From Desulfallas sp. Bu1-1 (GTDB lineage: Bacteria; Bacillota; Desulfotomaculia; Desulfotomaculales; Desulfallaceae), in assembly GCF_015594625.1 (NCBI RefSeq), contig NZ_JADNRQ010000008.1, positions 59,320 through 123,319 of the forward strand: a DNA stretch of 64,000 bases, in the 5' to 3' direction. Shown in pieces: positions 17,486-26,407 of this stretch (positions within the stretch are counted from its first letter, which is position 1; every line of letters begins with the position of its first letter). A program made the translations under genes and the position numbers. The notes under the pieces were generated by a model that was not told the origin of the DNA, searched no databases, and worked only from the letters and a program-made list of their open reading frames with translations.

Positions 17486-17666
17486 CTTTATCCTCTCCCT
17501 TCTCCACGCCTCCTTCTATAAACTCCCGCAAAGCGGATTCGGGGATACGCCAAACGTCTCCCACTTTCACTGCCTTTAACTTCCCTTCCCTAATCCATTT
17601 ATAAAGCGTCCTAACGTTTAGTTTTAGTTTGCCTACCACTTCCTGCGGTATATAGTAATTTTCCAT
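17475..17666 (-). CDS. Excisionase-family / MerR-like helix-turn-helix protein
   Basis: A 63-aa protein after GGGGAGGG. IPQEVVGKLKLNVRTLYKWI followed by REGKLKAVKVGDVWRIPES is a classic excisionase/HTH_17 winged helix; the tail is acidic. It overlaps hicA by 11 bases, making a three-gene unit HTH-hicA-hicB. It may act as the operon's autorepressor in place of the missing HicB DNA-binding tail, or be a relic of a mobile element. Confidence 0.8.
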   Translation of the reverse strand: MENYYIPQEVVGKLKLNVRTLYKWIREGKLKAVKVGDVWRIPESALREFIEGGVEKGEDKAEG

Positions 17667-17825
17667 TATTGTGCCCTCCCCTTGTTATATTCACTATGTT
17701 ACCATGTATTACATTTGGATTCATTAAAATCCTTGACTTGCTTTATTGGGGAGGCGGCAATTCCTTCTACATTCTTAACAATAAATTTCGCGCTTGTCCC
17801 CCATAACACCAAAAAAGAGTCCACA

Positions 17826-19079
17826 TTAATTGTGCACTCGAATAATCCTTGCCCCAAGGGCGTTGTATTTATTTTCCAACCGCTCGTAGCCGCGGTCGAT
17901 ATGCTCTACGTGTTCAACCACCGTGCCGTTTTCCGCCGCCATTCCCGCCAGCACCAGTGCCGCGCCCGCTCTCAGGTCGCTGGCCTCCACGCAGGCGCCG
18001 GACAGCCTGGGCCCGCCCCTGACCACCGCCGTCTGTCCTTCCAGGCGGATATCCGCGCCCATGCGGCGCAGCTCCATCACGTGTTTATACCTGTTCTCAA
18101 ATATTGTTTCGGTGATTATACCGGTCCCCTCGGCCATGGTCAAGAGGGCCATGAATTGCGGCTGCATGTCGGTGGGGAAACCCGGATAAGGCATTGTTTT
18201 TATGTCTACCGCCTTGAGTTTTTTATCCACCGCCACCCGGACCTGGTTATCTTTCACCTCCACATAAGCTCCAGCTTCCCGCAATTTGTTGATCACCGGC
18301 TCCAGGTGTTCGGGGATTACGTCGGCCACCACCACGTCTCCCCCGGTTATGGCGGCCGCCACCATGTGCGTGCCCGCCTCAATCCGGTCTGGTATTACGG
18401 TATGCTCCACTCCGTGCAGGGAATCAACACCGGTGATTTTGATGGTGTCCGTCCCCGCTCCGCTGATCTTGGCGCCCATAAGGTTTAAGAAGTTCCGCAG
18501 GTCGATGATTTCGGGCTCCCTGGCCGCATTGCGGATCACGGTGGTTCCTTTGGCCAAAACCGCGGCCATCATCAGGTTTTCCGTCGCCCCCACGCTGGGC
18601 AAATCCAGGTAAATTTCACTGCCCGCAAGTTTACCGGTCCGGGCGGTAATGTAACCGAATCGCTCCGTAATTCCCACTCCCAGCGCCTGTAACCCTTTCA
18701 GGTGCAGGTTCATTGGCCTGCTCCCGATATTGCAGCCACCGGGGTAGGAGATTTTGGCCTGCCTGAACCGGCCGATCAGGGGGCCCAGCACCAGGTTGGA
18801 CGCCCGCATGCGTCTCATCAGGTCCTCCGAGACCTCCTGGCAACTGACATTGCGGGCATCGATGCGCATAACGTCCTTTTCCCAGACCACGTTGGCCCCC
18901 AGGTAAACCAGCACGTCGCGCATCACCGCCACGTCCCGCAGGCGGGGAATGCCCCTGATGGTGCACTGGCCGTCCAGAAGCAGGCTGGCCGCCATAATGG
19001 GCAGAGTGGCGTTTTTGGACCCGCTTACCCGCACCGTTCCCACCAGGCGGTTACCGCCCATGATCATGAACTTTTGCAA
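17826..19079 (-). CDS. murA: UDP-N-acetylglucosamine 1-carboxyvinyltransferase
   Basis: First committed step of peptidoglycan synthesis: transfer of enolpyruvate from PEP to UDP-GlcNAc in the cytoplasm. GGAGG is eight bases before a TTG at 19079, giving 417 aa; a GTG at 19088 abuts the ribosome site and is unlikely. The active-site loop YPGGCNIGSRPM places the catalytic Cys near residue 116, so fosfomycin sensitivity is expected. Two EPSP-synthase-like halves are complete. It is the last gene of the leftward dcw cluster. Confidence 0.95.
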   Translation of the reverse strand: MQKFMIMGGNRLVGTVRVSGSKNATLPIMAASLLLDGQCTIRGIPRLRDVAVMRDVLVYLGANVVWEKDVMRIDARNVSCQEVSEDLMRRMRASNLVLGPLIGRFRQAKISYPGGCNIGSRPMNLHLKGLQALGVGITERFGYITARTGKLAGSEIYLDLPSVGATENLMMAAVLAKGTTVIRNAAREPEIIDLRNFLNLMGAKISGAGTDTIKITGVDSLHGVEHTVIPDRIEAGTHMVAAAITGGDVVVADVIPEHLEPVINKLREAGAYVEVKDNQVRVAVDKKLKAVDIKTMPYPGFPTDMQPQFMALLTMAEGTGIITETIFENRYKHVMELRRMGADIRLEGQTAVVRGGPRLSGACVEASDLRAGAALVLAGMAAENGTVVEHVEHIDRGYERLENKYNALGARIIRVHN

Positions 19080-19093
19080 TTCTGTCACCTCCG

Positions 19094-20005
19094 CTAAAAC
19101 TCTCCCAGCTTCTGCACCTCCAGTACAAGTTTGCAGCCGTATTTTTCTTCCACCCGCCGCCGTACCTGCTCCACCAGCTTAAGCACGTCCCGGGCGGTGC
19201 CGCCGCCCAGGTTGACGAAAAAGTTGGCATGACGCGGTGAAACCTCGATGGCACCCACCCGCATCCCCTTGCAGCCTGCCTGCTCAATCAGCCTGCCGGC
19301 CGAATCGCCGGGCGGGTTTTTAAAAACGCTGCCCGCGTTGGGGTGTTCCAGGGGCTGGGTCTGCCGCCGCCGTATCAGGTAACTTTCCATTCTCTGTTTA
19401 ATTTCCTCCGGTCGGCCGGGGACTCCCTCAAAAACCACTTCCGCTATAATCAATCTTTTTTGGGCCAGGCAGCTGTGGCGGTAGGAAAATCCCAGCTCCC
19501 GCCGGTCAAAGTGCAACTCGTTTCCCCCGTAGTCAACGGCGGTAACCCGTTTCACCCGTTCCCCCACGGAACAGCCGTTGGCCCCGGCGTTCATCACCAG
19601 CGCCCCGCCCACCGTGCCCGGTATGCCGGCTAGAAACTCGAACCCGGCCAGGCCGGACTCCAGTGCCCGGGCCGCCAGGCGGGGCAGCGGCGCTCCGGCG
19701 CCGGCGGTGATTGTATTGTCCCGCACCTCAATACCGGCCAGACCAGGCCCAATTTTAATCACCATGCCCCGAACGCCCAGGTCGGATACCAGCAAGTTGG
19801 TTCCGTTGCCGACCACGCTCACGGGTATTGTATACCGGCGGGCATACATTAGAGCCTCGCGCAAGTCGTCGATATCGCGGGGTACCACAAACAGGTCGGC
19901 GGGCCCGCCGATACGCCAGCTGGTATGCCTGCTCATCGGCTCACCCACCAGAACCTCGCCCTTGATCACATCTTTCAGTTCATAATATGTTGACGGTTCT
20001 GCCAA
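19094..20005 (-). CDS. murB: UDP-N-acetylenolpyruvoylglucosamine reductase
   Basis: NADPH/FAD-dependent reduction giving UDP-MurNAc. The best start is a TTG at 20005, after AAAGGAG, which gives 303 aa and begins two bases after the murC stop; a longer frame from ATG 20053 overlaps murC and lacks a site. FAD-binding VGNGTNLLVSDLG and the catalytic Ser in NAGSVFKNP are present, as is the C-terminal SPRHANFFVNLGGG. Confidence 0.95.
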   Translation of the reverse strand: MAEPSTYYELKDVIKGEVLVGEPMSRHTSWRIGGPADLFVVPRDIDDLREALMYARRYTIPVSVVGNGTNLLVSDLGVRGMVIKIGPGLAGIEVRDNTITAGAGAPLPRLAARALESGLAGFEFLAGIPGTVGGALVMNAGANGCSVGERVKRVTAVDYGGNELHFDRRELGFSYRHSCLAQKRLIIAEVVFEGVPGRPEEIKQRMESYLIRRRQTQPLEHPNAGSVFKNPPGDSAGRLIEQAGCKGMRVGAIEVSPRHANFFVNLGGGTARDVLKLVEQVRRRVEEKYGCKLVLEVQKLGEF

Positions 20006-20007
20006 CG

Positions 20008-21384
20008 TTAACTCTCCTTTAACCGGTCCAGCAGCGCCGGGCCGGTTTTCCATACATCGCCGGCGCCCATGGTCAATACCAGATCGCCCGCCCTTAAATT
20101 TTTCACCAGGTAATTGACGGTTTGTTCGGCATCCGGTAAAAACAGTAAATCGTCACCTTTAAATTCACGAACGGCGTCAACGATTAGCTGGGCTGAAACA
20201 CCTTCAATGGGTTTTTCCCCGGCGCTGTAAATATTGTTGATAATCACCAGGTCGGCGTCCCCGAAACAGGGCCCGAAACGCCGGTGCAAAAGTGATGTCC
20301 TGGTATAGCGATGCGGCTGAAAGACGGCGATAACCCGCCCGGAATGCGCCTGCCGGGCCGCCCGCAGCGTGGCGGCGATCTCGGTGGGGTGATGGGCGTA
20401 ATCATCGACCACGGTAACACCCCTGGCCCGCCCCGTCAGTTGAAACCTCCTGCCCGCACCCTGGAAATCTTTAAGCGCCTCCGCCACCTGCTCAAAAGCC
20501 AGCCCCAGGTAGCGGCACGCCGCGATTACCGCCAGGGCGTTGGACAGGTTGTGCCGCCCGGGCACCACCAGTTCCAGCAATCCCAGGTGCTCCCCCCGAA
20601 AATAAACCTCGCCCGATGAGCCGGTGGGAGTAAGCCTGATATTTCGCAGAACGTAATCCGCCTGCGGGTAGTCAAGGGCGTAACTGATCACCTCACCCCG
20701 GCAGCCCCCGGCCACCTCCCTGACATTGGCGTCATCGAAACAAAGCACGGCCGCACCGCTTTCCGGCACTTTCCGCAGAAATTGCCGGAAAGCGGTGATG
20801 ATTTCATTCACCGAGCCGTAATGGTCCAGGTGATCGTCTTCAATATTGGTTACGATCGCCAGATAAGGACGCAGCTTTAAAAATGACCGGTCGCTTTCAT
20901 CGGCCTCCGCCACCAGGTATTTTCCCCGCCCCAACTTGGCATTGCCGCCAATATCAGTCAATTCACCTCCGATCAATATGGTGGGGTCCAGGTGGCATTT
21001 TTCCAGGACCAGCGCCAGCATGGAAGTGGTGGTGGTCTTGCCGTGCGCGCCGGCCACCGCCAATCCCTTTTGTCTTTCCATCAACAGGCCCAGCATATCC
21101 GCCCGGTGGATCACCGGAATGCCGTTTTCCCTGGCTTCCTGTAGTTCGGGATTGGTGGAATCTATGGCCGTGGAAATAACCACCAATTCAGCGTCTTTAA
21201 TGTTGGCTTTCGCGTGGCCCTTGTAAACGGTGGCCCCAAGCGATGCCAGCCGCCCGGTAACCTGGCCGCTGTTGAGGTCCGAGCCTCTGACGTCGTAGCC
21301 CAGGTCCAGCAACACCCTGGCCAGGCCGCTCATTCCGGCGCCGCCGATGCCGATGAAATGAACCTTGTCCGGAATATCGTACAC
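20008..21384 (-). CDS. murC: UDP-N-acetylmuramate--L-alanine ligase
   Basis: A 458-aa Mur ligase starting at GTG 21384. N-terminal Rossmann motif FIGIGGAGMSG binds UDP-MurNAc; the P-loop GAHGKTTTTSM is at residues 112-122, and the central domain shows the VTNIEDDHLDHYG metal/ATP motif. It adds L-Ala to UDP-MurNAc. The upstream 21385-21625 gap is free of genes and could hold an internal promoter. Confidence 0.95.
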   Translation of the reverse strand: MYDIPDKVHFIGIGGAGMSGLARVLLDLGYDVRGSDLNSGQVTGRLASLGATVYKGHAKANIKDAELVVISTAIDSTNPELQEARENGIPVIHRADMLGLLMERQKGLAVAGAHGKTTTTSMLALVLEKCHLDPTILIGGELTDIGGNAKLGRGKYLVAEADESDRSFLKLRPYLAIVTNIEDDHLDHYGSVNEIITAFRQFLRKVPESGAAVLCFDDANVREVAGGCRGEVISYALDYPQADYVLRNIRLTPTGSSGEVYFRGEHLGLLELVVPGRHNLSNALAVIAACRYLGLAFEQVAEALKDFQGAGRRFQLTGRARGVTVVDDYAHHPTEIAATLRAARQAHSGRVIAVFQPHRYTRTSLLHRRFGPCFGDADLVIINNIYSAGEKPIEGVSAQLIVDAVREFKGDDLLFLPDAEQTVNYLVKNLRAGDLVLTMGAGDVWKTGPALLDRLKES

Positions 21385-21625
21385 CTGCTTAATCAGCTCC
21401 TTCCTGCACCGGTGGGTGCAAGTGCGACAAGCCGGGAGAAAAGATATCTTATATTATGCATTTTGCAAACAAGGTGTTACTTGACATGTCCAAGATTGCC
21501 CCGGGCTTGTCCGATATGGTTGGATACTCTTATCTATTGGGCCTCTCCGGGACCATGACGGGCCAGGGACCGCATCCAATACTTCGCTTAACTCCGGAAA
21601 ACCGCCGGATCGCCCCGACCCGGAA

Positions 21626-22753
21626 TTACCCTTTACCACGAATTATCTCCTCCAGCAAATCGAGAATATCATCCAGGGCGCGGGGTTTTCCCAGCCGGCG
21701 GCTGGCTTCGGCCATCTTCCCCAGCCGGTCCCTGTCGCCCAGCAGTTTGTCCAGCATTTTTACCAGCACCGCACCGGAAAGCTCCGCGTCTTTAATCATC
21801 TCCGCGGCGCCCCTGGATACCAGTGCCCTGGCGTTGTGCTCTTGGTGGTTGCCGGTGGCATACGGAAACGGCACCAGGATGGAGGGCAGTCCCCGCACCG
21901 TAATTTCGGCCAGGGTGGCGGCCCCCGCCCTGCTGATCACCAGGTCCGCTGCCGCAAGGGCCTCGGGCATTTCGTACATATAGGGCACAACGGTAATATT
22001 TCCCGGAAGACCGGTGCTGAAAACCTGACTTTGGATCATCTGCATAAACTCGGCATGCTGCCCGCTGCCGGTTACGTGCAATAGTTTCAGGCCCTGCCGG
22101 CCCGCCAGGGATCCGAGGGCCTCCGCCACGGCGCGGTTCAAGCTGCGGGCCCCCTGGCTGCCGCCAAAGGAGAGCACCAGCAGTTCGTTTTCCTGCACGC
22201 AGAATTTTTCCCTGGCCCGCTCCCGGCTGGCGGACAGCACTTCCGGGCGCACCGGAAGTCCAGTAAGCCGGACCCCGGCCCGCCGGGGAAAATATTTCAA
22301 CGAATCTTCGAAAGTGACTGCCACCCGGTCCACCATCCGGGACAAAATCCGGTTGGTGATGCCCGGCAACGCGTTTTGTTCGTGGATCAGGGTGGCGATT
22401 TTAAGCCTGGCCGCGGCCAGCATCACCGGGCCGCAAACATAGCCGCCGGTGCCCACCACCGCGCGGGGCACAAAGTGGCGAATCAGTTTACGCGCTTCCC
22501 GGTAGCCAGCCAGCGCTTCCCAGGGCACTTTCAGGTTGTGCAACGAGAGGCTGCGCTTGATTCCCACCGCCCGGACGGCGTGGAATTCCAGCCCGGCCTT
22601 GGGGACGATGTCCGCCTCCAGGCCCCGGTTGGTGCCGAGATACATGATGGCGCAGCCGGGAAAACGCTGCTGCAGCCCGCGGGCAATGGCCAGCGCCGGG
22701 TAAATATGCCCCCCGGTGCCGCCTCCGGTCACAACAAAACGCAAATAATTCAC
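21626..22753 (-). CDS. murG: UDP-GlcNAc:lipid I N-acetylglucosaminyltransferase
   Basis: A 375-aa GT28 glycosyltransferase. The N-terminal TGGGTGGHIYPALAIA loop binds lipid I diphosphate; LSFGGSQGARSLN and the C-terminal RAGAATLAEI bind UDP-GlcNAc. It makes lipid II on the cytoplasmic membrane face. It follows spoVE by 59 bases. Confidence 0.96.
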   Translation of the reverse strand: MNYLRFVVTGGGTGGHIYPALAIARGLQQRFPGCAIMYLGTNRGLEADIVPKAGLEFHAVRAVGIKRSLSLHNLKVPWEALAGYREARKLIRHFVPRAVVGTGGYVCGPVMLAAARLKIATLIHEQNALPGITNRILSRMVDRVAVTFEDSLKYFPRRAGVRLTGLPVRPEVLSASRERAREKFCVQENELLVLSFGGSQGARSLNRAVAEALGSLAGRQGLKLLHVTGSGQHAEFMQMIQSQVFSTGLPGNITVVPYMYEMPEALAAADLVISRAGAATLAEITVRGLPSILVPFPYATGNHQEHNARALVSRGAAEMIKDAELSGAVLVKMLDKLLGDRDRLGKMAEASRRLGKPRALDDILDLLEEIIRGKG

Positions 22754-22812
22754 CTCACTGAATGGTCGCCGGGCATCACCACGGCCAGATAAATTTAGTT
22801 CTACAAGAGCAA

Positions 22813-23934
22813 CTATCTGGGAGTGCAGTACCTGGATATGTTAAGAAGAATACCCACGCCCGCCAGTGAAAAAATGAGTGAAGTTGAACCGAAGCTGACA
22901 AAGGGCAGGGTAATCCCCGTCACGGGCAGTGTGCCCGTAACCACCCCGATATTGACAAATGCCTGCAACGCAATGCCGGAAACCAGCCCGGCGGCCAGCA
23001 GGCTGCCGAAAGCATCCGGGCAGGTGATGGCGATGCGAAAACCCCGCCACACCAGTAAAATAAACAGTAAAATAATCAGGCATCCGCCGATGAAGCCCAG
23101 CTCCTCGCCGATGGCGGCAAAAATAAAATCGGTATGCCGCTCGGGCAGGAATAAAAACTTGGAGTGCCGCCCCTGGCCCAGCCCGGTGCCCAAAAGCCCG
23201 CCCGAGGCCAGCGACATCAAGGCGTTGAGGATGTTCCAGCCCGCCCCGGTGGGGTCGGCCTCCGGATCAAGAAAGGCCATAAACCGTCGCATCCGGTAAG
23301 GTTCCAGAAAGATGGCCGCAACTACCCCGGCCACGCCCACGGTGGCCAGTCCCGCCAAGTGCCCGCCACGGGCTCCCGCGGCGAAAAACATGATAAAAAT
23401 CGTGCCCATAAGCGTGGCCGCGGTGCCCAGGTCGGGCTGGGCCAGAATCAACAGGGCCGCCGCTCCCGCCACCATGAGAAACGGCAGCAGCCCGGTGGTG
23501 AAATTTTGCACCCGCTCCTTTTTCCGGGCCAGGCCATAAGCGGTAAAGGTGATAATACATATTTTAACCAGTTCCGAGGGTTGGAAACTGAAAAAGCCCA
23601 GGTTGATCCAGCGCCTGGCGCCGAGAAACTCCATCCCGATGCCGGGAATCAACACCAGCACCAGAAGTACAAACGAGGTAATCAGCATCACGCCGACCCA
23701 GCGCTTGAGCCGCCAGTAATCATAATTCATCATGAAAAACATGGCGCCAATGCCCAGCATCGCGCCAAACAACTGGCGTTTAAAAAAATGGAAGGGGTCC
23801 TTGAAAGGGCCTTCGGGATCGCCGGCAAAATACGCGCTGGCGCTGAACACCATGACCAGGCCGATGCTGAGCAGCGTCAGAACGGTTAAAAACAGCACAA
23901 AATCGGTCGCTCTTCTGCGCATACGCATAGCCAC
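22813..23934 (-). CDS. spoVE: SEDS-family glycan polymerase, SpoVE/FtsW type
   Basis: A 373-aa polytopic SEDS protein with about 10 TM segments. Conserved pieces include FSASAYFAGD near residue 30, PSELVKI near 145, AQPDLGTA near 195 and the C-terminal GTLPVTGITLPFVSFGSTSL. SEDS proteins polymerise lipid II together with a class-B PBP, here probably SpoVD from the same operon. FtsW and SpoVE cannot be told apart by eye; the dcw position in spore-formers usually holds SpoVE. Start GTG 23934 or ATG 23928. Confidence 0.93.
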   Translation of the reverse strand: MAMRMRRRATDFVLFLTVLTLLSIGLVMVFSASAYFAGDPEGPFKDPFHFFKRQLFGAMLGIGAMFFMMNYDYWRLKRWVGVMLITSFVLLVLVLIPGIGMEFLGARRWINLGFFSFQPSELVKICIITFTAYGLARKKERVQNFTTGLLPFLMVAGAAALLILAQPDLGTAATLMGTIFIMFFAAGARGGHLAGLATVGVAGVVAAIFLEPYRMRRFMAFLDPEADPTGAGWNILNALMSLASGGLLGTGLGQGRHSKFLFLPERHTDFIFAAIGEELGFIGGCLIILLFILLVWRGFRIAITCPDAFGSLLAAGLVSGIALQAFVNIGVVTGTLPVTGITLPFVSFGSTSLIFSLAGVGILLNISRYCTPR

Positions 23935-23986
23935 AACACCCCTTCTACGCCGGATGACGCGCTTAAAAACAGCTATAACGCAATAA

Positions 23987-25342
23987 TTATTTCAAGCTGT
24001 TTACAATTTCCCGGAACAGGTCGCCGCGTTCCTCATAGCTCTTGAACATATCCCAGCTGGCGCAGGCCGGTGACAGCAGCACCACGTCGCCGGAGCGCGC
24101 GCACCGGTGCGCCATCAGCACGGCCTCGCGGAAATCCGGCGCCCGCAATATTTCAGTGCAGCCGGCCCGCCGGGCGGCCTGTTCGATTTCCCCGGCGCTT
24201 TCGCCCAGCACAACCAAAACCCGTACTTTTTCCCGGACCAGGCGGGCGAATTCGGTAAAATCGCTGCCCTTGTTCCTGCCCCCGGCCAGTAAAATAATGG
24301 GCTGGTCAAAGGCTTCCAGCGCCTTCATGCTGGCCTCGGGGTTGGTGCCCTTGGAATCGTTGACGTACTTGACACCGTTGATCTCCGCCACCGTTTCCAG
24401 CCGGTGCGCTACCCCGGCAAACGTTTTCAGCGTACGGGCAATTACGGCTGGTTCCACCCCCATCACGCGGGCGGCCGCCGTCGCGGCCAGGGCGTTTTCC
24501 AGGTTGTGCGCTCCGGGTATGGCCACTTCGCCCGCCGCCAGGATACCGGTTTCCCCGTCATCCAGGCGTGCCACGATCCGGGAATCCCGGACAAACACCC
24601 CTTCTTTTAAAATATGCCTGCGGCTGAAGAATATGACCTTTCCCGGCACCGTTTGGGCAAGAGCCCGGGTCCGGGGATCATCGTAATTGAGCACGGTGAA
24701 ATCGCCCCGCCCCTGCCGCGCGAAAACCCGCGCCTTGGCCGCCGTGTAGCATTCCATGTCGCCGTGGCGGTCCAGGTGATCGGGTGTGATATTGGTGATC
24801 ACCGCCACCCGGGGGCGGAACCGGTCCGCCGTTTCCAGCTGGAAGCTGGAAACCTCGGCCACAATCACATCCCCCGGACCGTATTCCTCCACCGCGTCCA
24901 CCAGCGGCAAACCGATATTGCCCCCAACCAGGGTACGGTAGCCCGCCGCCCGAAAAATTTCGCCCACCAGCGCGGTGGTGGTGGTTTTACCGTTGGTTCC
25001 GGTAATGGCCACCACGGGCGCCCGGGCAAAACGGTAGGCCAGCTCGAGCTCGCCGGTCACGGGCACCCCGGCCCGCCGCGCCGCGGCCACCGGCGGCACG
25101 CCTGGCGGCACGCCGGGGCTTACCACCACCAGGTCGAAGCTGCCCGGCCCGATCTCGGGGTAGTTTCCCAACTCGCCCCTTACCCCCGCGTGCAGCAGTG
25201 CGTCCAGCTCACCGTTAAATTTGTCCCTGGTCCTGCTATCCGTAAGCGTCACCTCCGCGCCCTTGCGCAGGAGAAACCTTGTTACGGATACGCCGCTCTT
25301 GCCGGCGCCCACCACCAGAACTCTTTTGCCTTGCAATTCCAA
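23987..25342 (-). CDS. murD: UDP-N-acetylmuramoylalanine--D-glutamate ligase
   Basis: A 451-aa Mur ligase from a TTG start. The N-terminal VVGAGKSGVSVTRFLL binds the nucleotide substrate; P-loop TGTNGKTTTT is at residues 114-123; NITPDHLDRHG follows. It adds D-Glu to UDP-MurNAc-L-Ala. Located between mraY and spoVE as is usual in Firmicutes. Confidence 0.95.
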   Translation of the reverse strand: MELQGKRVLVVGAGKSGVSVTRFLLRKGAEVTLTDSRTRDKFNGELDALLHAGVRGELGNYPEIGPGSFDLVVVSPGVPPGVPPVAAARRAGVPVTGELELAYRFARAPVVAITGTNGKTTTTALVGEIFRAAGYRTLVGGNIGLPLVDAVEEYGPGDVIVAEVSSFQLETADRFRPRVAVITNITPDHLDRHGDMECYTAAKARVFARQGRGDFTVLNYDDPRTRALAQTVPGKVIFFSRRHILKEGVFVRDSRIVARLDDGETGILAAGEVAIPGAHNLENALAATAAARVMGVEPAVIARTLKTFAGVAHRLETVAEINGVKYVNDSKGTNPEASMKALEAFDQPIILLAGGRNKGSDFTEFARLVREKVRVLVVLGESAGEIEQAARRAGCTEILRAPDFREAVLMAHRCARSGDVVLLSPACASWDMFKSYEERGDLFREIVNSLK

Positions 25343-25381
25343 CAGAACTTTACCTTCTTTCTAATATACGTTGGTTTATCT

Positions 25382-26377
25382 TTATAAAGCGTGACTCCCC
25401 CAGAGACCAAGCAGCGCAAAAAATATCGATGCCAGCCAGAAAGTGCGCACCACCCGGACCTCGCTCCAGCCGCCCAGTTCAAAGTGGTGGTGCAGCGGGC
25501 TCATGCGGAAGATGCGCCGCCCGAATACCTGAAAGGAAAAAACCTGCAGCATCACCGAAAGGGTCTCAAGAACAAATACGCCCCCGATGACCAGCAACAA
25601 CAGTTCGTTGCCGGTGATTACCGCCGCCGCACCCAGGGCGCCGCCGAGGGCCAGCGACCCTGTGTCGCCCATGAACACCCGGGCGGGGTGCCGGTTATAA
25701 AATAGAAAGCCCAGGCAGCCGCCGGCCAGCGCGGTCATGGCCAGGGCAACCCCCGGCTTGCCGGAACCAAGCCCCACCACCGCGAAGGCCGCCGCCACCA
25801 CCACGGTAATCCCGGCCGCCAGCCCGTCCAGGCCGTCGGTTAAATTGACGGCGTTGGCCATGCCCACCACGAGAAACGTGCTGAACAAAACGTAAAACCA
25901 GGGTCCCCAATCAAGTGCCGCCTCGTTTCCCGTAAACAGGGCTCCAAAGGGTATGGTAACGGCGGTGCCCCGCCCCAGCACCGTAATAACCAGCACGCCC
26001 AATAGCGCCGCCAGCAAAACCTGGCCCAGCAGTTTTTCCCTGGCCCGCAGGCCGAGGGAACGCTTCAGCGCCACTTTGATAAAGTCATCCAGAAAACCGA
26101 TCAGCCCGAACCCCAGCAAGGCGCCCAGTACCACCAGCGTGTCCGGGTTGCCCCGGCCGGCAACGAGGCCGGCCGCCAGGGTGGCAAAGACAAAAATCAC
26201 CCCGCCCATGGTGGGCGTGCCGGCCTTCTTTAAATGCCGCGCCGGGCCGTCGTCCCTGATATTCTGACCGAATTTCAACCGGCGCAGCAGTGGGATAAAA
26301 ACAGGACCCAGGGCCAGGGCGATTACAAGGGCGATCACAAATGCCTGAATCATTTGGGAATAAATCGATGCGGTCAT
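25382..26377 (-). CDS. mraY: Phospho-N-acetylmuramoyl-pentapeptide transferase
   Basis: A 331-aa membrane enzyme with about 10 TM helices making lipid I from UDP-MurNAc-pentapeptide and undecaprenyl phosphate. Diagnostic motifs: GTPTMGGVIF near residue 50, NAVNLTDGLDGLAAG near 165, FMGDTGSLALGG near 225 and the HHHFE loop near 297. Confidence 0.96.
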   Translation of the reverse strand: MTASIYSQMIQAFVIALVIALALGPVFIPLLRRLKFGQNIRDDGPARHLKKAGTPTMGGVIFVFATLAAGLVAGRGNPDTLVVLGALLGFGLIGFLDDFIKVALKRSLGLRAREKLLGQVLLAALLGVLVITVLGRGTAVTIPFGALFTGNEAALDWGPWFYVLFSTFLVVGMANAVNLTDGLDGLAAGITVVVAAAFAVVGLGSGKPGVALAMTALAGGCLGFLFYNRHPARVFMGDTGSLALGGALGAAAVITGNELLLLVIGGVFVLETLSVMLQVFSFQVFGRRIFRMSPLHHHFELGGWSEVRVVRTFWLASIFFALLGLWGSHAL

Positions 26378-26407
26378 TTCCCCTACTCCCTGTAAAGCGC
26401 TGATAAT

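Noticed and set aside
21385..21625. ftsQ/divIB or other small gene in the murG-murC gap
   Set aside because: No frame with a ribosome site or an FtsQ-like TM was found; treated as intergenic.
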